From positions 31,395-95,394 of the forward strand of contig DHQL01000016.1 of assembly GCA_002408085.1 (NCBI GenBank): a stretch of DNA of 64,000 bases. The letters run 5' to 3'. Of the stretch, positions 49,850 to 59,036 are shown piece by piece. The position numbers were made by a program, and so were the translations under genes. Under the pieces are notes generated by a model. That model was not told where the DNA came from, ran no database searches, and worked only from the letters and a program-made list of their open reading frames with translations. Numbering within the stretch: position 1 is the first letter of the stretch; each line of letters starts with the position of its first letter. This DNA comes from Spirochaeta sp. UBA5339 (GTDB lineage Bacteria > Spirochaetota > Spirochaetia > DSM-2461).

Positions 49850-51979
49850 ATGAATAAATTCAAAACAGCCTTTATATTGTTTCTTCTGACCACTTCCATT
49901 CTCAGTGCTCAGAGAATGGTGATTGATTCGGGTCACAACAAACCCGTCGGCTCACTGAGCTATCACGAAGCCAGCAGCACACTGGTCTCTGTGGATGAGT
50001 CAGGACTGGTGAATATCTGGGACCTTAACACAGACAAGCTCCGCTACCAGCTGGACACAGGCCTCAAGGGAAGCATCGAGATAAAACTTCACCCTGAAAA
50101 ATCCGAGATTGCCATCCTGGTCAACAATCCCGGCTCAAGCTCTCTCTCTGTCTGGAACTGGGAGACCGGAAGAAATCTCTTCACAAAGACCCTGGAAACC
50201 CGTCCCGTGCAGTTCGACTACTCAGGAAAAGGAAAGTTCCTCTTTATTACCCGTGTGGGCAATCCCAGCATTGTCCTCTACGACAGCCAGTCAGGACGTC
50301 AGTACTCATACCTGAGACGGCTTAACGGATTCTTCAGCTATGCCTATGTGGGCTCTTCTGAAGCCACCATTATGGCCTACAGCAACTCAGGCTACTTCCG
50401 TTACTACGACATCCGCACATCCTCCCTGAAGAGCGAGGTTGAAACCACCGAGGATCTTTCGGATATCAGGGTTCTGGACACCGAAGGCAAGCGCTACCTG
50501 CTGGCCACCAAAAACAACACCCTTATGATGATTGACCGTCTGACCGGACGGACAAGGGACTCCATGTCCGTCAGCGATATGGCAGGTTACTCCATCGACC
50601 AGCAGAAGGGTGTTATTTCCATTGTCAGCCAGTCCAGCACAGGACGCCTTAAAGTAAGCCATATATCCACCTCCGGCGCCTACTTCTCTCCCGTCTCAAC
50701 TTCAGACTACCTGACCGGAAACAGCGCCGTAACAACACCGGAAACGACTGATACGGGATTCTTCCGGATCTCCGACAGCTTCCGTACCGTTGAGTCGGTA
50801 CATAACAGAGTCTTCCTGTCCGATGCATCTGGTAATATCTGGAATCTTGACCCCGAATCAATGACTCCCCATATATACAAGAAGAACGAACTGGCCCATA
50901 TTCAGGACATCAGCTTTGACGGGAATACTCTCTATGTACTGACCGAATCAGAACTTCTCACCCTGAACAGCAGCTATTTCGGCGCCAGCGGTGTCAACAG
51001 CACCGATAAGCTGGCGGACATCACCATGAATACCGCATCCAGCCCCCTTCCCGGCAATTCAAGGATTGAGGGCTACGGTGAGGGGAAACTCCTTATCTGG
51101 TCATCCTCAAACAGCACCAGGGGCTATGTGCTCTATGATCCCGAGACCGGAAAAAGCTCCGGCCGGAACGACAGCTACAAGTCTGGACTGCGCCAGCTCT
51201 CCATAAGAGGCAACCAGGTCCTGGCCCTTGAAAGCAGCGGTGAGGCTACCCTGAGCGATCTTCATACGGGCATCAGAGAGTTCGGATTCTCCGCCCTGGG
51301 AATGGTCAGTCTGAACTTCCTGAACGACAGCCAGCTGATTGCCGGTAAGTCCCTGATGAAGACCTCCTCCAACCCCACAATCACAGTGGAAACAGAGACT
51401 GGAGAGATAACACCCATCGACGACGACCGTTTCTTTGTCTACCAGATTATCAGTCCCGAGGCGGGTCCAAATATTTACTCCACAGGACTGAAGCTGAAGA
51501 ACGACGGAACCGTTGCAACAGAGGTAAGAAGTCACAGAAAGAACAACCCCTCCCTCTCCTCTACCATCTACAGCAAAAACGGAGAGTTCATCAGCTCCAT
51601 ATTCAGCGTGGATACCAGTGCCTACACCCCCACCCTCTATGGAAGCATTACAGGCCGGGACATTATCAGACTCAGAGGCTCTCAGTCCAGAACCTGGGCC
51701 TACGACAAGAATATTGAAAAGATCTTCTATCACCAGTCCGTTCTGTACATAGTCAACAGCGACGGTTCTCTCACCCTGGTTGATCCCAGAAGGGGATCTA
51801 AGATAATGGACTACTATCTGATGAGCGACGGCAACTGGATTGCCATTATGACCGACGGTTCTGAAAAGCCGGTGGTCAGCGACAGGAGCGCTGCAGATAA
51901 GATTAACAGCTTCTCAGAGCGCACCGGTCTACCCCTGAGAAACTCCTACCTTGTCCGGAAACCTGCAGAGCAGGAGTAG
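49850..51979 (+). CDS. Exported WD40-like beta-propeller protein
   Basis: 709 residues with a signal sequence (MNKFKTAFILFLLTTSILSA) and many blade-like repeats ('SVDESGLVNIWDLNTDKLRY', 'FDYSGKGKFLFITRV', 'YDSQSGRQYSYL'), suggesting two propellers. No enzyme motif is seen. It starts three bases after rseP and so belongs to the same transcript, ahead of a strong terminator. Periplasmic or outer-surface location is expected; function unknown. Confidence 0.75.
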   Translation: MNKFKTAFILFLLTTSILSAQRMVIDSGHNKPVGSLSYHEASSTLVSVDESGLVNIWDLNTDKLRYQLDTGLKGSIEIKLHPEKSEIAILVNNPGSSSLSVWNWETGRNLFTKTLETRPVQFDYSGKGKFLFITRVGNPSIVLYDSQSGRQYSYLRRLNGFFSYAYVGSSEATIMAYSNSGYFRYYDIRTSSLKSEVETTEDLSDIRVLDTEGKRYLLATKNNTLMMIDRLTGRTRDSMSVSDMAGYSIDQQKGVISIVSQSSTGRLKVSHISTSGAYFSPVSTSDYLTGNSAVTTPETTDTGFFRISDSFRTVESVHNRVFLSDASGNIWNLDPESMTPHIYKKNELAHIQDISFDGNTLYVLTESELLTLNSSYFGASGVNSTDKLADITMNTASSPLPGNSRIEGYGEGKLLIWSSSNSTRGYVLYDPETGKSSGRNDSYKSGLRQLSIRGNQVLALESSGEATLSDLHTGIREFGFSALGMVSLNFLNDSQLIAGKSLMKTSSNPTITVETETGEITPIDDDRFFVYQIISPEAGPNIYSTGLKLKNDGTVATEVRSHRKNNPSLSSTIYSKNGEFISSIFSVDTSAYTPTLYGSITGRDIIRLRGSQSRTWAYDKNIEKIFYHQSVLYIVNSDGSLTLVDPRRGSKIMDYYLMSDGNWIAIMTDGSEKPVVSDRSAADKINSFSERTGLPLRNSYLVRKPAEQE

Positions 51980-52064
51980 TACCGGCGGTCCCGATGGGGC
52001 CGTTCCATCCTGACAGGATTGATCAGGACGATTAGTCCCGAAGAGTACTGGAAAGTACCGGAGC

Positions 52065-52122
52065 AAAAAAATACCCCGCTTCCAGCTACATGAATTAAAC
52101 CATAGCCGGGCGGGGTTTTTTT
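52065..52122. terminator. Bidirectional terminator between convergent genes
   Basis: CCCCGC (52074-52079) and GCGGGG (52110-52115) form the stem, with inner GCTA/TAGC pairing in the loop. An A run precedes the stem and a T run (52116-52122) follows it, so it can stop both the rseP-propeller transcript and the leftward dnaB-comFB transcript. Confidence 0.8.
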
Positions 52123-52136
52123 CTACCTGAAAAAAA

Positions 52137-52436
52137 TCAGGACTTGCTGTGCAGAGGATTCTGACTGATCTTCTGTATGGATGAGGCAACGACCTTGCTG
52201 ATATCCTCAATCAGGGACTCAGTCTCCACCCTTGTATAAAGGCTCCCTAAAAGGGATACCGTATATCTGGGTTTGATCTGATTCAGTGCAAAACAGGCCA
52301 TATCCTGAACACAGTCGATACACTTGCAGATATCCTCATCGGGAATCTTCGCCAGCTGTGTTTCAAGCTCCTTGTAGGCAACCTCTTCCACTTCGTTCTT
52401 GATCTCATCCAGTCTGTAATCTTCAATAAAGGCCAT
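52137..52436 (-). CDS. ComFB-like late competence family protein
   Basis: 99 residues. Zinc-binding Cys motif and family core EDICKCIDCVQDMACFALNQ followed by IKPRYTVSLLG. The ComFB family binds zinc and in some bacteria cyclic dinucleotides. AGGAGTTCAA precedes the ATG. It is the last gene of the rpsF-to-dnaB operon. Confidence 0.85.
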   Translation of the reverse strand: MAFIEDYRLDEIKNEVEEVAYKELETQLAKIPDEDICKCIDCVQDMACFALNQIKPRYTVSLLGSLYTRVETESLIEDISKVVASSIQKISQNPLHSKS

Positions 52437-52444
52437 TTGAACTC

Positions 52445-53785
52445 CTAGTTGCTGTGCGCCAGAGGAACAAACTTGGTAAAATGGGGTATAAAGGCCATCT
52501 TCACCACCCCTACGGGGCCGTTTCTCTGCTTGGCAATAATCAGCTCTGTCTCTATATTTTCAGGGGTTCCCTCTTTATTGTCAATCCCTCTGTCTCTGTG
52601 AAGAAACATGACCATGTCCGCATCCTGCTCGATGGCACCGGACTCTCTGAGGTCCGCCAGTCCCGGAGCTTTTCCCTCGGTCTGCCGTCCCACCTGGGAT
52701 AGGGCTACAATGGGAATGTCCAGCTCACGGGCCAGGGCCTTCAGTGAGCGGCTGACTTCGGCCATCTGCTCATGCCTGGGAATCCTTTTGTCCTCAAAGG
52801 TAATCAGACCCAGGTAGTCGATAAAGATAATCTTTACATCAAACTTGCTCACCATGCGCCGCGCCTGGGCCCTGAGATCCAGAAGCTTCATGTTGGGAGT
52901 GTCGTCAATCCAGAGGGGAGCGTCATAGATGGAACTTGCCGCGTCTGTAAGGCTGTTAAAATCCGAGGGCTTCAGCAGTCCCGTTCTGATCTTGTTTGAA
53001 TTGATATTGGCCTGAAGACTGAGAAGTCTCTGCATTACCGAAAGGGTTGTCATTTCCAGAGTAAAAAAACCGCAGTTGATCTTACTTTTGATAGCGACAT
53101 TTGCCGCCAGGGTCAGAGCAAATGCTGTTTTACCCACCGAAGGACGAGCTCCGATAACGATCATCTCGGACTTCTGAAATCCCGTGGTCATGGAGTCAAG
53201 ATCATCAAAGCCCGAAGGAACACCGGTGAAGTCACCCTTCTGGGAGTATCTCTGCTCGATGGCGAAGATCGCTTCCTTGATCACATCTCCTGCGGACTGC
53301 ATGGAGTCTACGGATCTCTTGTCGTTAATCTCAAATACAGAACGCTCAACTTCCTCGAGGATCTCCGAGGTTTCCCGTGAGTCGTCGTGAGCCTGTGCAT
53401 GGATATCTGCGGATATATTCAGAAGTTTGCGGCGTATGCTGCACTCCTGAACGATTTTTGAGTAGTACTCAATATTTGCAGTGGTTGGTACGGACGAGGT
53501 CAGGCCGGTGACATAGGCAACACCTCCGGCCTTCTCAAGAAGAGCCTCGCTCTTGAGTTCTTCAATAACCGTCAGCAGGTCGACACCGCTGCCCTTCTTT
53601 TCCAGCTGTTCAATGGCCTGAAAGATGTGCTGGTGCCCGAGCCTGAAAAAATCCTCGACCCCCAGATACATTCGAACCGTATCGAGAGAGTCGAGGTTAA
53701 AATTGAGCAGGAGTGCCCCCAGAACCGCGGATTCCGCGTCTTCATTATACGGAGGCACTCTGTCTTTTAAGGAAGCTGGTTCCAT
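52445..53785 (-). CDS. dnaB: Replicative DNA helicase DnaB
   Basis: 446 residues. N-terminal primase-interaction domain (PPYNEDAESAVLGALLLN), RecA-type motor with Walker A IGARPSVGKTAFALTLA, Walker B IIFIDYLGLI, and RESGAIEQDADMVMFLHRD. It unwinds the fork as a hexamer. It lies 15 bases after rplI in the conserved order rpsF-ssb-rpsR-DUF2232-rplI-dnaB. Confidence 0.97.
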   Translation of the reverse strand: MEPASLKDRVPPYNEDAESAVLGALLLNFNLDSLDTVRMYLGVEDFFRLGHQHIFQAIEQLEKKGSGVDLLTVIEELKSEALLEKAGGVAYVTGLTSSVPTTANIEYYSKIVQECSIRRKLLNISADIHAQAHDDSRETSEILEEVERSVFEINDKRSVDSMQSAGDVIKEAIFAIEQRYSQKGDFTGVPSGFDDLDSMTTGFQKSEMIVIGARPSVGKTAFALTLAANVAIKSKINCGFFTLEMTTLSVMQRLLSLQANINSNKIRTGLLKPSDFNSLTDAASSIYDAPLWIDDTPNMKLLDLRAQARRMVSKFDVKIIFIDYLGLITFEDKRIPRHEQMAEVSRSLKALARELDIPIVALSQVGRQTEGKAPGLADLRESGAIEQDADMVMFLHRDRGIDNKEGTPENIETELIIAKQRNGPVGVVKMAFIPHFTKFVPLAHSN

Positions 53786-53800
53786 AAACTCCCTGAATTA

Positions 53801-54379
53801 TTATTCAGCAGATTCTTCGGATACTTCTTCAGCAGCAGCCTCTTCAGCCACTTCTTCAGAAACCTCTTCAGATACAACTTCTTCAGCAGGAGCTTCTTCA
53901 GCCTTTGCTTCGGGTCTTGCAGAACCTTCTACGATTTCACCCTTCACAGTAACCTTAAGCTCAGCCGTTTCGCCACCATAGAGTTTGATGGTGATTGTGC
54001 TTGTACCGGTAACCTTGATGGAGTGTCCGGGAATCTCAACGTTTTTCTTAACGATGGCGACACCGATCTTGGCAAGCTCTTCAACGATGGTGGCTGCAGT
54101 AACAGCACCGAAGAGTTTACCCTTTTCACCGGCGGGCATTGAGATTACCAGTTCTTCACCGGACAGTCTCTCTTTAACACCCATAGCGTCTTTTCTTTTA
54201 GCTTCTTTTCTCTTTTCAATGGCCACTTTTTTCTGCTCAAACATGTTGAGGTTGGCCTTGTTGTAAGGAACAGCCAGTTTCTTGGGGATAAGGAAGTTTC
54301 TTGCGTAACCATCGGCTACAACCTTAACATCTCCCTCTTCACCAAGGCTGGAAATATCCTGATTTAATATAATCTTCAT
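53801..54379 (-). CDS. rplI: 50S ribosomal protein L9
   Basis: 192 residues from ATG 54379, which follows AAGGAGTAATTCC; an upstream start at 54397 is rejected. The N-terminal signature MKIILNQDISSLGEEGDVKV and GYARNFLIPKKLAVPY are typical. After the usual ~150 residues there is an acidic Glu/Ala-rich tail of about 40 residues (EEVVSEEVSEEVAEE), similar in style to the tail of S2. Confidence 0.96.
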   Translation of the reverse strand: MKIILNQDISSLGEEGDVKVVADGYARNFLIPKKLAVPYNKANLNMFEQKKVAIEKRKEAKRKDAMGVKERLSGEELVISMPAGEKGKLFGAVTAATIVEELAKIGVAIVKKNVEIPGHSIKVTGTSTITIKLYGGETAELKVTVKGEIVEGSARPEAKAEEAPAEEVVSEEVSEEVAEEAAAEEVSEESAE

Positions 54380-54383
54380 GGAA

Positions 54384-55307
54384 TTACTCCTTGTCAAAAA
54401 TTCTGTAATTTACCCAGAGTTCGGATACACCGATCCCTGCAAATAATATCAATACAACCAGATTCAATCCCGGCATAACAGCCAGAAAACCGGTTGTCAT
54501 CAGAAGCAGTCTCTGCATCTGAACCGACAAACCCTTTTTTTTCATCAATGCCCTGATCATCACAAGGCCCCGCAGTGCATAACTGCCGGCACCGATCAGC
54601 AGGGCGTTGCTGACAGCATAGGCGGGAATCCCGCTCAAGAGCTGCAGCCCTGATCTCATTGTCAGTTTCTCCAGAAGAAAAACTGTCAATGGTAAAAAGA
54701 GGAACCAGATTCCTCCATCGGGCATTTCCCAGTGCTCATTTCCGGACTGATTTTCTACGCCGAACCGCTTTGTTATATTCTTTCCCAACCAGTGAGAAAA
54801 AGCAATAAAAAAGAAGTACCAGGCAAATCCTGTTCTTCCAAACAGATCCTGCATAAAGAGGAGCATCAGCTCACCGTCCATCCCTCCGCCGAAGACGGCC
54901 AGAGTCTGATCCAGGGCCGGAACGATCTGATCTCTCAGGGTCCCGAAAACCGGCTGCATCAGAAATACAATGACTGCTGCTGAAGCTGTTGCCGCAGCAA
55001 GCCGGACAGGCAGATGAAAATTCTGCAACTCAAAATTACAGATGTAGAGTCCCATTGCTGCAAGCAGCAGGATACATCCGTCCAGATATATAAATCCCAG
55101 AGCCCCGAGAGGCTTGAGGACCATGGCCCTGAAGGCCAGTATCAGAGACACTGAAACCAGCGATGATGCCAGGAAGTTTCTCCTGCTCCGTTCCCCTGCA
55201 GATAACTGCAGAGGCACCGCGAACAGGGGTGACAGAAAACCAAGGTTATACAGCAGAGCTGCAGCCATGGAAACCGCCGTTATTTTCCTGATCTGCCGGA
55301 TTTCCAA
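54384..55307 (-). CDS. DUF2232 (YybS-like) membrane protein
   Basis: 307 residues with about eight hydrophobic segments. The YybS-like layout (KITAVSMAAALLYNLGF, later FAWYFFFIAFSHWLGKNI) and its place between rpsR and rplI identify DUF2232, a family linked to these ribosomal operons in spirochaetes and Firmicutes; function unknown. The apparent TTG start at 55307 has AGGA upstream. Confidence 0.7.
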   Translation of the reverse strand: MEIRQIRKITAVSMAAALLYNLGFLSPLFAVPLQLSAGERSRRNFLASSLVSVSLILAFRAMVLKPLGALGFIYLDGCILLLAAMGLYICNFELQNFHLPVRLAAATASAAVIVFLMQPVFGTLRDQIVPALDQTLAVFGGGMDGELMLLFMQDLFGRTGFAWYFFFIAFSHWLGKNITKRFGVENQSGNEHWEMPDGGIWFLFLPLTVFLLEKLTMRSGLQLLSGIPAYAVSNALLIGAGSYALRGLVMIRALMKKKGLSVQMQRLLLMTTGFLAVMPGLNLVVLILFAGIGVSELWVNYRIFDKE

Positions 55308-55322
55308 AAATCAGAGTCCTGA

Positions 55323-55637
55323 TTATTTAGAAACAAAGGGAAGAAGAGCCAGAGCTCTTGATCTCTTTACTTCGGTTGTCAGCATTCTCTGGTGCTTTGC
55401 ACAGGTTCCGGTGATTCTTCTGGGAAGGATCTTTCCTCTTTCTGTGATAAAGCGGCGCAGTGAATCGGGTTTCTTGTAGTCTACTTCCAGACCGTTCTTA
55501 CAAAACTTACAAACTTTTTTCTTGTAAAAAGTTTTTCTTCCGCCCCTCATGGGACCTCTATCTCCTGCAGGTCTTACAGGTTTTGCATCTGCATTCTGAG
55601 ATGCTTCTGCTTCTACATTCTGTGTATCTTCAGACAT
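55323..55637 (-). CDS. rpsR: 30S ribosomal protein S18
   Basis: 104 residues. The S18 core is clear: DYKKPDSLRRFITERGKILP, RRITGTCAKHQRMLTTEVKR, SRALALLPFV. The N-terminus carries about 35 extra residues before a Cys pair (KKVCKFCKNG), a zinc-type S18. GGAGATAAGAAAAC precedes the ATG. Confidence 0.97.
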   Translation of the reverse strand: MSEDTQNVEAEASQNADAKPVRPAGDRGPMRGGRKTFYKKKVCKFCKNGLEVDYKKPDSLRRFITERGKILPRRITGTCAKHQRMLTTEVKRSRALALLPFVSK

Positions 55638-55719
55638 GTTTTCTTATCTCCTTGCATTGCAGCGACTATCGTCCCTGCGCTAAGTCATTGTCACTTCCGT
55701 CTTACTCTTTAAAGAGGGC

Positions 55720-56193
55720 TTAAAACGGAATATCGTCCTCAAACCTGTCCTGCTTGGGTGCCGAACTCTGTTCGGGTCTGCTGTAGGACTCAAAGGGCTG
55801 AGAATTCCGGGGAGGAGCCTGATTGGTGTTCTGGTAAGAACCCTCCGAGGACTGTCCCCTGTCGCTCCTGCTTCCCAGAAGCTGAATATCCGAGGCAACG
55901 ATAGTCACCTTGCTGCGCTTCATACCATCCTGCTCCCAGCGATCCTGCCGGAGCTGGCCTTCAACTGCAATCTGTGTACCTTTGGACAGATACTGAGACA
56001 GGGCTTCTGCTCTTCTACCGAAAAGGGAAACATCAAAAAAGTTGGCCTCTTCAACCCACTGATCTCCCTGTTTTCTGCTTCTGGTGGAGGCCAGGCTGAT
56101 ATCAGCAATAGCCATTCCCCCTGAAGTGTACTTCAGCTCTGCGTCTCTTGTTAGTCTTCCGACCAGTACTACACGGTTAATATCTGATGCCAT
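55720..56193 (-). CDS. ssb: Single-stranded DNA-binding protein
   Basis: 157 residues. OB fold with INRVVLVGRLTRDAELKYT and FFDVSLFGRRAEALSQYLSK, a Gln/Ser-rich linker and the acidic tip DRFEDDIPF that recruits partner proteins. GGAG site before the ATG; ten bases separate it from rpsF. Confidence 0.97.
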   Translation of the reverse strand: MASDINRVVLVGRLTRDAELKYTSGGMAIADISLASTRSRKQGDQWVEEANFFDVSLFGRRAEALSQYLSKGTQIAVEGQLRQDRWEQDGMKRSKVTIVASDIQLLGSRSDRGQSSEGSYQNTNQAPPRNSQPFESYSRPEQSSAPKQDRFEDDIPF

Positions 56194-56202
56194 GGGAACT
56201 CC

Positions 56203-56484
56203 TTAGTTATCTTTTTTAACGAAAAGATACTTCAGAAGAGATGTCTCGAGCTTGAGAGCTTCTTCAATCTTCAGGATTCCTGCGGGATCGGCGTCAATGT
56301 TGAACAGGTGGTAGTGACCACGCTCTTCTTTTTTAACGGGATAAGCAAGCAGTCTGTCGCCCATGTCTTCTTCAGAAGCTGTTGTCACACCATTGTTTTC
56401 TAAAATAGTCTTGACAGCCTTCAGACCTGTTGCATAATTGTCTTCCTTGACACGGAAAACTGCTGTAAATTCATAGGATCTCAT
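56203..56484 (-). CDS. rpsF: 30S ribosomal protein S6
   Basis: 93 residues from ATG 56484 preceded by TAAGGAGGATAGA. MRSYEFTAVFRVKEDNYATG at the N-terminus and DRLLAYPVKKEERGHYHLF are S6 signatures. First gene of the rpsF-ssb-rpsR-DUF2232-rplI-dnaB-comFB operon; an upstream in-frame start at 56520 would skip the strong ribosome site. Confidence 0.96.
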   Translation of the reverse strand: MRSYEFTAVFRVKEDNYATGLKAVKTILENNGVTTASEEDMGDRLLAYPVKKEERGHYHLFNIDADPAGILKIEEALKLETSLLKYLFVKKDN

Positions 56485-56509
56485 TCTATCCTCCTTACGG
56501 ACTTTAATG

Positions 56510-56530
56510 ATTTGCTCCAACAGAGCAAAT
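56510..56530 (-). promoter_or_regulatory. Hairpin in the rpsF leader
   Basis: ATTTGCTC (56510-56517) and GAGCAAAT (56523-56530) form a perfect eight-base stem with a five-base loop between the promoter and rpsF. S6:S18 leader elements are known to control such operons, but the CCG-containing bulge typical of that motif is not evident in this stem. Confidence 0.4.
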
Positions 56531-56544
56531 AAAGAGGCTGGGAA

Positions 56545-56573
56545 AAAATATCATATGCACCGTTAGATGTCAA
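56545..56573 (-). promoter_or_regulatory. Promoter of the rpsF operon
   Basis: On the minus strand TTGACA (56573-56568) and TATTTT (56550-56545) are 17 bases apart, a near-consensus sigma-70 promoter 60 bases upstream of the rpsF start. Confidence 0.7.
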
Positions 56574-56629
56574 GCTAAATGCCCACAATGCCGAAACATA
56601 TATTACACTATTAGTAGAGGGAGATTTTA

Positions 56630-57082
56630 ATGAGTGAAAAGGTTCATTACGAAGACAATCTTTTTTACCTGCACAGTGAGATAATGAATATCCAGAACGG
56701 TCTCAAGCTGTCCATAGACAGCGAGTTCTTCGCCTCACCCATGGTACAGCAGATTTTTACAATAGATGCTGTGCTTAACAGACACTACACCCTGCTTAAG
56801 GAAAACCCCTACCTTATAAGAAGAAATGACTTTCTCTACTCCATACAGAAGCTTAAGACCAAACTGGCCGCCCTGATCGAACTGGCAGAGGAAAAAAAGA
56901 GCTTTTTCAGCGAAGAGGATGCCCAGAGGTTTCCCGAGCTCAAAAGGAAAATGGCATCCCACTTGGAGGATGTTCAGGCCATCAGACGCGAAATCAGCGA
57001 GAATATAGAGAACTCCAGGGAGGACAATTCAAGCCTCTCATCCAGCGAATATGAACTTTTGATGCAGTCCGGAGACGACTGA
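56630..57082 (+). CDS. Conserved-looking hypothetical helical protein
   Basis: 150 residues, mostly charged helices (LKTKLAALIELAEEKKSFFS, LKRKMASHLEDVQAIRREIS) with coiled-coil character; no membrane segment or signal. Not recognised. GAGGGAG precedes the ATG. It runs opposite to the rpsF operon. Confidence 0.6.
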   Translation: MSEKVHYEDNLFYLHSEIMNIQNGLKLSIDSEFFASPMVQQIFTIDAVLNRHYTLLKENPYLIRRNDFLYSIQKLKTKLAALIELAEEKKSFFSEEDAQRFPELKRKMASHLEDVQAIRREISENIENSREDNSSLSSSEYELLMQSGDD

Positions 57083-57188
57083 CGCCGGCCGCCCTGCAGG
57101 GCAGCTGCCAGGGGAAAGCCGTACACACCGCTGCACGGCTGCCTGTGCCGGTCTGACTCTGAAGTCGGTACCGGGCCGGTCCGCCTGC

Positions 57189-57235
57189 CTGTCCGGCCGC
57201 CTGCCTGTCCGGCCGCCTGCCTTTCTCAGGCGGCA
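57189..57235. repeat. Short GC-rich tandem repeat with hairpin
   Basis: The 16-base unit CTGTCCGGCCGCCTGC occurs twice in tandem (57189-57204, 57205-57220) after a partial copy. The last copy also forms a hairpin, GCCGCCT/AGGCGGC (57213-57219 with 57229-57235). It lies between convergent genes and lacks a U-tract, so it is not a clear terminator. Confidence 0.6.
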
Positions 57236-57249
57236 CTTCCCGGCTGATC

Positions 57250-58266
57250 TTACGATGGAATAAACTCGTTCCCCACCTTTCTGGCACGGACGGGTTTGTC
57301 CAGATCAATCTGAAGAGCAAGACCTGTCTCCACAAGCAGGTTCCACCCCGCCGCCAGCTCCACATAGTTCTGAAGATCCCCGGCATCGGGAATAACCACT
57401 GAGTGAGCAAAGGAACTCTTTCTTGTCCCCACAGAGATAATTTTGATCCCCACCCCTTCGGTAAGACACTCAAGGAACTTCTGTTCCTCCTCTTCAAAGG
57501 GATCGATCACCACAAGGACATCATCGGAGCTCATAACCTCTTCGATTCCATGGGCCCCATAGGTCCCCTCCAGAAAGTCGGACTTCTTTCTGGTTATCTC
57601 GTTGGTCTTGAGAGTCAGCTCTTCGGCCACACCGTTGTTTCTTCCGGCAAAGTAGATCATCCCGGCTCCCGCCAGGAGTGAGGTAACCTCGGGATCGATC
57701 TCCATGGTCAGTGCCTTCTCTACGGCATCGGCGCAGGCATCAAGCCCCGTCAGGGATCTGCCCGAAGCAGCGGCTCTGAGGGCATCGTAGAAGAGAGCCT
57801 GTTCTGCCACCGACTTGGTTGCGGCAACGGCATCCTCCTTCCCGCAGTTCAGAACATAGGTGGAGCGGCTGTAGCTCTCCACCGTCGAATCCGATGCAGC
57901 CGTAACGCCGAAGAGGTCCTTGTGACCCTCCTTCTTCAGCTTGTCGAACAGACGGACCAGCTCCTTTGTCCGGCCGCTGTTGGAGGCGCCGAAGACGGCA
58001 TATGCATCCAGAGGATAGTCCATGGCCTGAGTGGCACCCTCGGTTACAAAACCGAAGGGTTCGGCGGCCTTCAGGGACTCGCTTATGGCTCTTTTGGCGG
58101 GAAAAATCCTGCTGGAACCCTCTCCTGTAAGCATGGCTTTTCCAGCGCGTTTCAGGGCTCCCGCATAGAGTTCCAGATCAGGAATATTGAGTGAGCGGAT
58201 CACATCGGGGGTTTCAAGCATCTCCCTGCAGAGAGCGTATTTTGAATATTTATCAGAACTGTTCAT
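57250..58266 (-). CDS. SIS-domain sugar-phosphate isomerase/deglycase-like protein
   Basis: 338 residues with two SIS domains, as in GlmS isomerase domains, AgaS and FrlB. The first has AVFGASNSGRTKELVRLFDK; the second has YFAGRNNGVAEELTLKTNEI and FLEGTYGAHGIEEVMSSDDV, the GlmS-like helix followed by the His-Gly segment. Such proteins isomerise, deaminate or deglycate phosphosugars. The neighbours (deacetylase, PPi-phosphofructokinase, ROK regulator) suggest an amino sugar or glycated sugar pathway that ends in fructose 6-phosphate. Confidence 0.8.
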   Translation of the reverse strand: MNSSDKYSKYALCREMLETPDVIRSLNIPDLELYAGALKRAGKAMLTGEGSSRIFPAKRAISESLKAAEPFGFVTEGATQAMDYPLDAYAVFGASNSGRTKELVRLFDKLKKEGHKDLFGVTAASDSTVESYSRSTYVLNCGKEDAVAATKSVAEQALFYDALRAAASGRSLTGLDACADAVEKALTMEIDPEVTSLLAGAGMIYFAGRNNGVAEELTLKTNEITRKKSDFLEGTYGAHGIEEVMSSDDVLVVIDPFEEEEQKFLECLTEGVGIKIISVGTRKSSFAHSVVIPDAGDLQNYVELAAGWNLLVETGLALQIDLDKPVRARKVGNEFIPS

Positions 58267-58268
58267 CG

Positions 58269-59036
58269 TTAATCCTCTTTTATTATTATTTTTTCTTTAA
58301 GGGTCTCCTGAATCAGCGGGTCCTTCTGATATCCGCCGCCCAGATGCTGCCAGAAGCACTCCGCGTACTCCACACCAACCATCTCTCCCAGTTCGGCGGA
58401 GAACTTCTTCATCTCACCGAAAAAGTCATCAATCTTGTGCATATGCTTCATCAGCTGCTTCTGAGACTCATGACATCCCAGCATCTCCAGCTTTCCATCG
58501 ATAACACCGGATATATCCACAAAGAAGTGGGGAGGCGCCAGGGGGAATCCCAGAGGGTCCGAAAGGCTCATGGGAGCCGAATGATAGAGGAGGGGTGTTA
58601 CCGGCAGGGGCTCTTCCTTTGAGGGGACATTGGGAAGGGAGGAGATCATGGCCGCCGCGTCGCATATTACAGCCGTGGCCCTGTGGTCCGCGTGATAGTC
58701 ATTGGGAAGGTGGGTGATAATCACACCGGCCTTTACCTTCCGGATAACATCGACCATCTTCATTCTGGCCTCTTCGCTGTCAAAGACATATCCGTCCCGC
58801 TGATCCAGACAGTAGTAGTCTGCATCCACAAGGCTGGCGGCATTTGCGGCCTCTTTTTTCCGCATGGCGATGGTCTCTTCCTCGCTGCCGCTCATACCGC
58901 CCATTCCTCCGGCTGTCATTGTGACAATGGAGATATTAAACCTCTTCTCCTTAAGAAGTCTCAGGGTACCGCCGCACCAGGCCTCGGCATCGTCAGGATG
59001 GGCCTGTACAATCAGAATATTTCTGGCGAAATCCAC
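58269..59036 (-). CDS. PIG-L/LmbE-family deacetylase
   Basis: 255 residues. The zinc motif AHPDDAEAWCGGTL lies at the N-terminus and the second signature NDYHADHRATA near residue 120. The family removes N-acetyl groups from GlcNAc-type sugars or related conjugates. It overlaps the phosphofructokinase gene by one base and is two bases from the SIS gene, so all three act in one pathway. Confidence 0.88.
   Translation of the reverse strand: MDFARNILIVQAHPDDAEAWCGGTLRLLKEKRFNISIVTMTAGGMGGMSGSEEETIAMRKKEAANAASLVDADYYCLDQRDGYVFDSEEARMKMVDVIRKVKAGVIITHLPNDYHADHRATAVICDAAAMISSLPNVPSKEEPLPVTPLLYHSAPMSLSDPLGFPLAPPHFFVDISGVIDGKLEMLGCHESQKQLMKHMHKIDDFFGEMKKFSAELGEMVGVEYAECFWQHLGGGYQKDPLIQETLKEKIIIKED

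Noticed and set aside
57189..57220. Possible CRISPR-like repeat
   Set aside because: The units are contiguous without spacers, only two full copies exist, and no cas genes are present.
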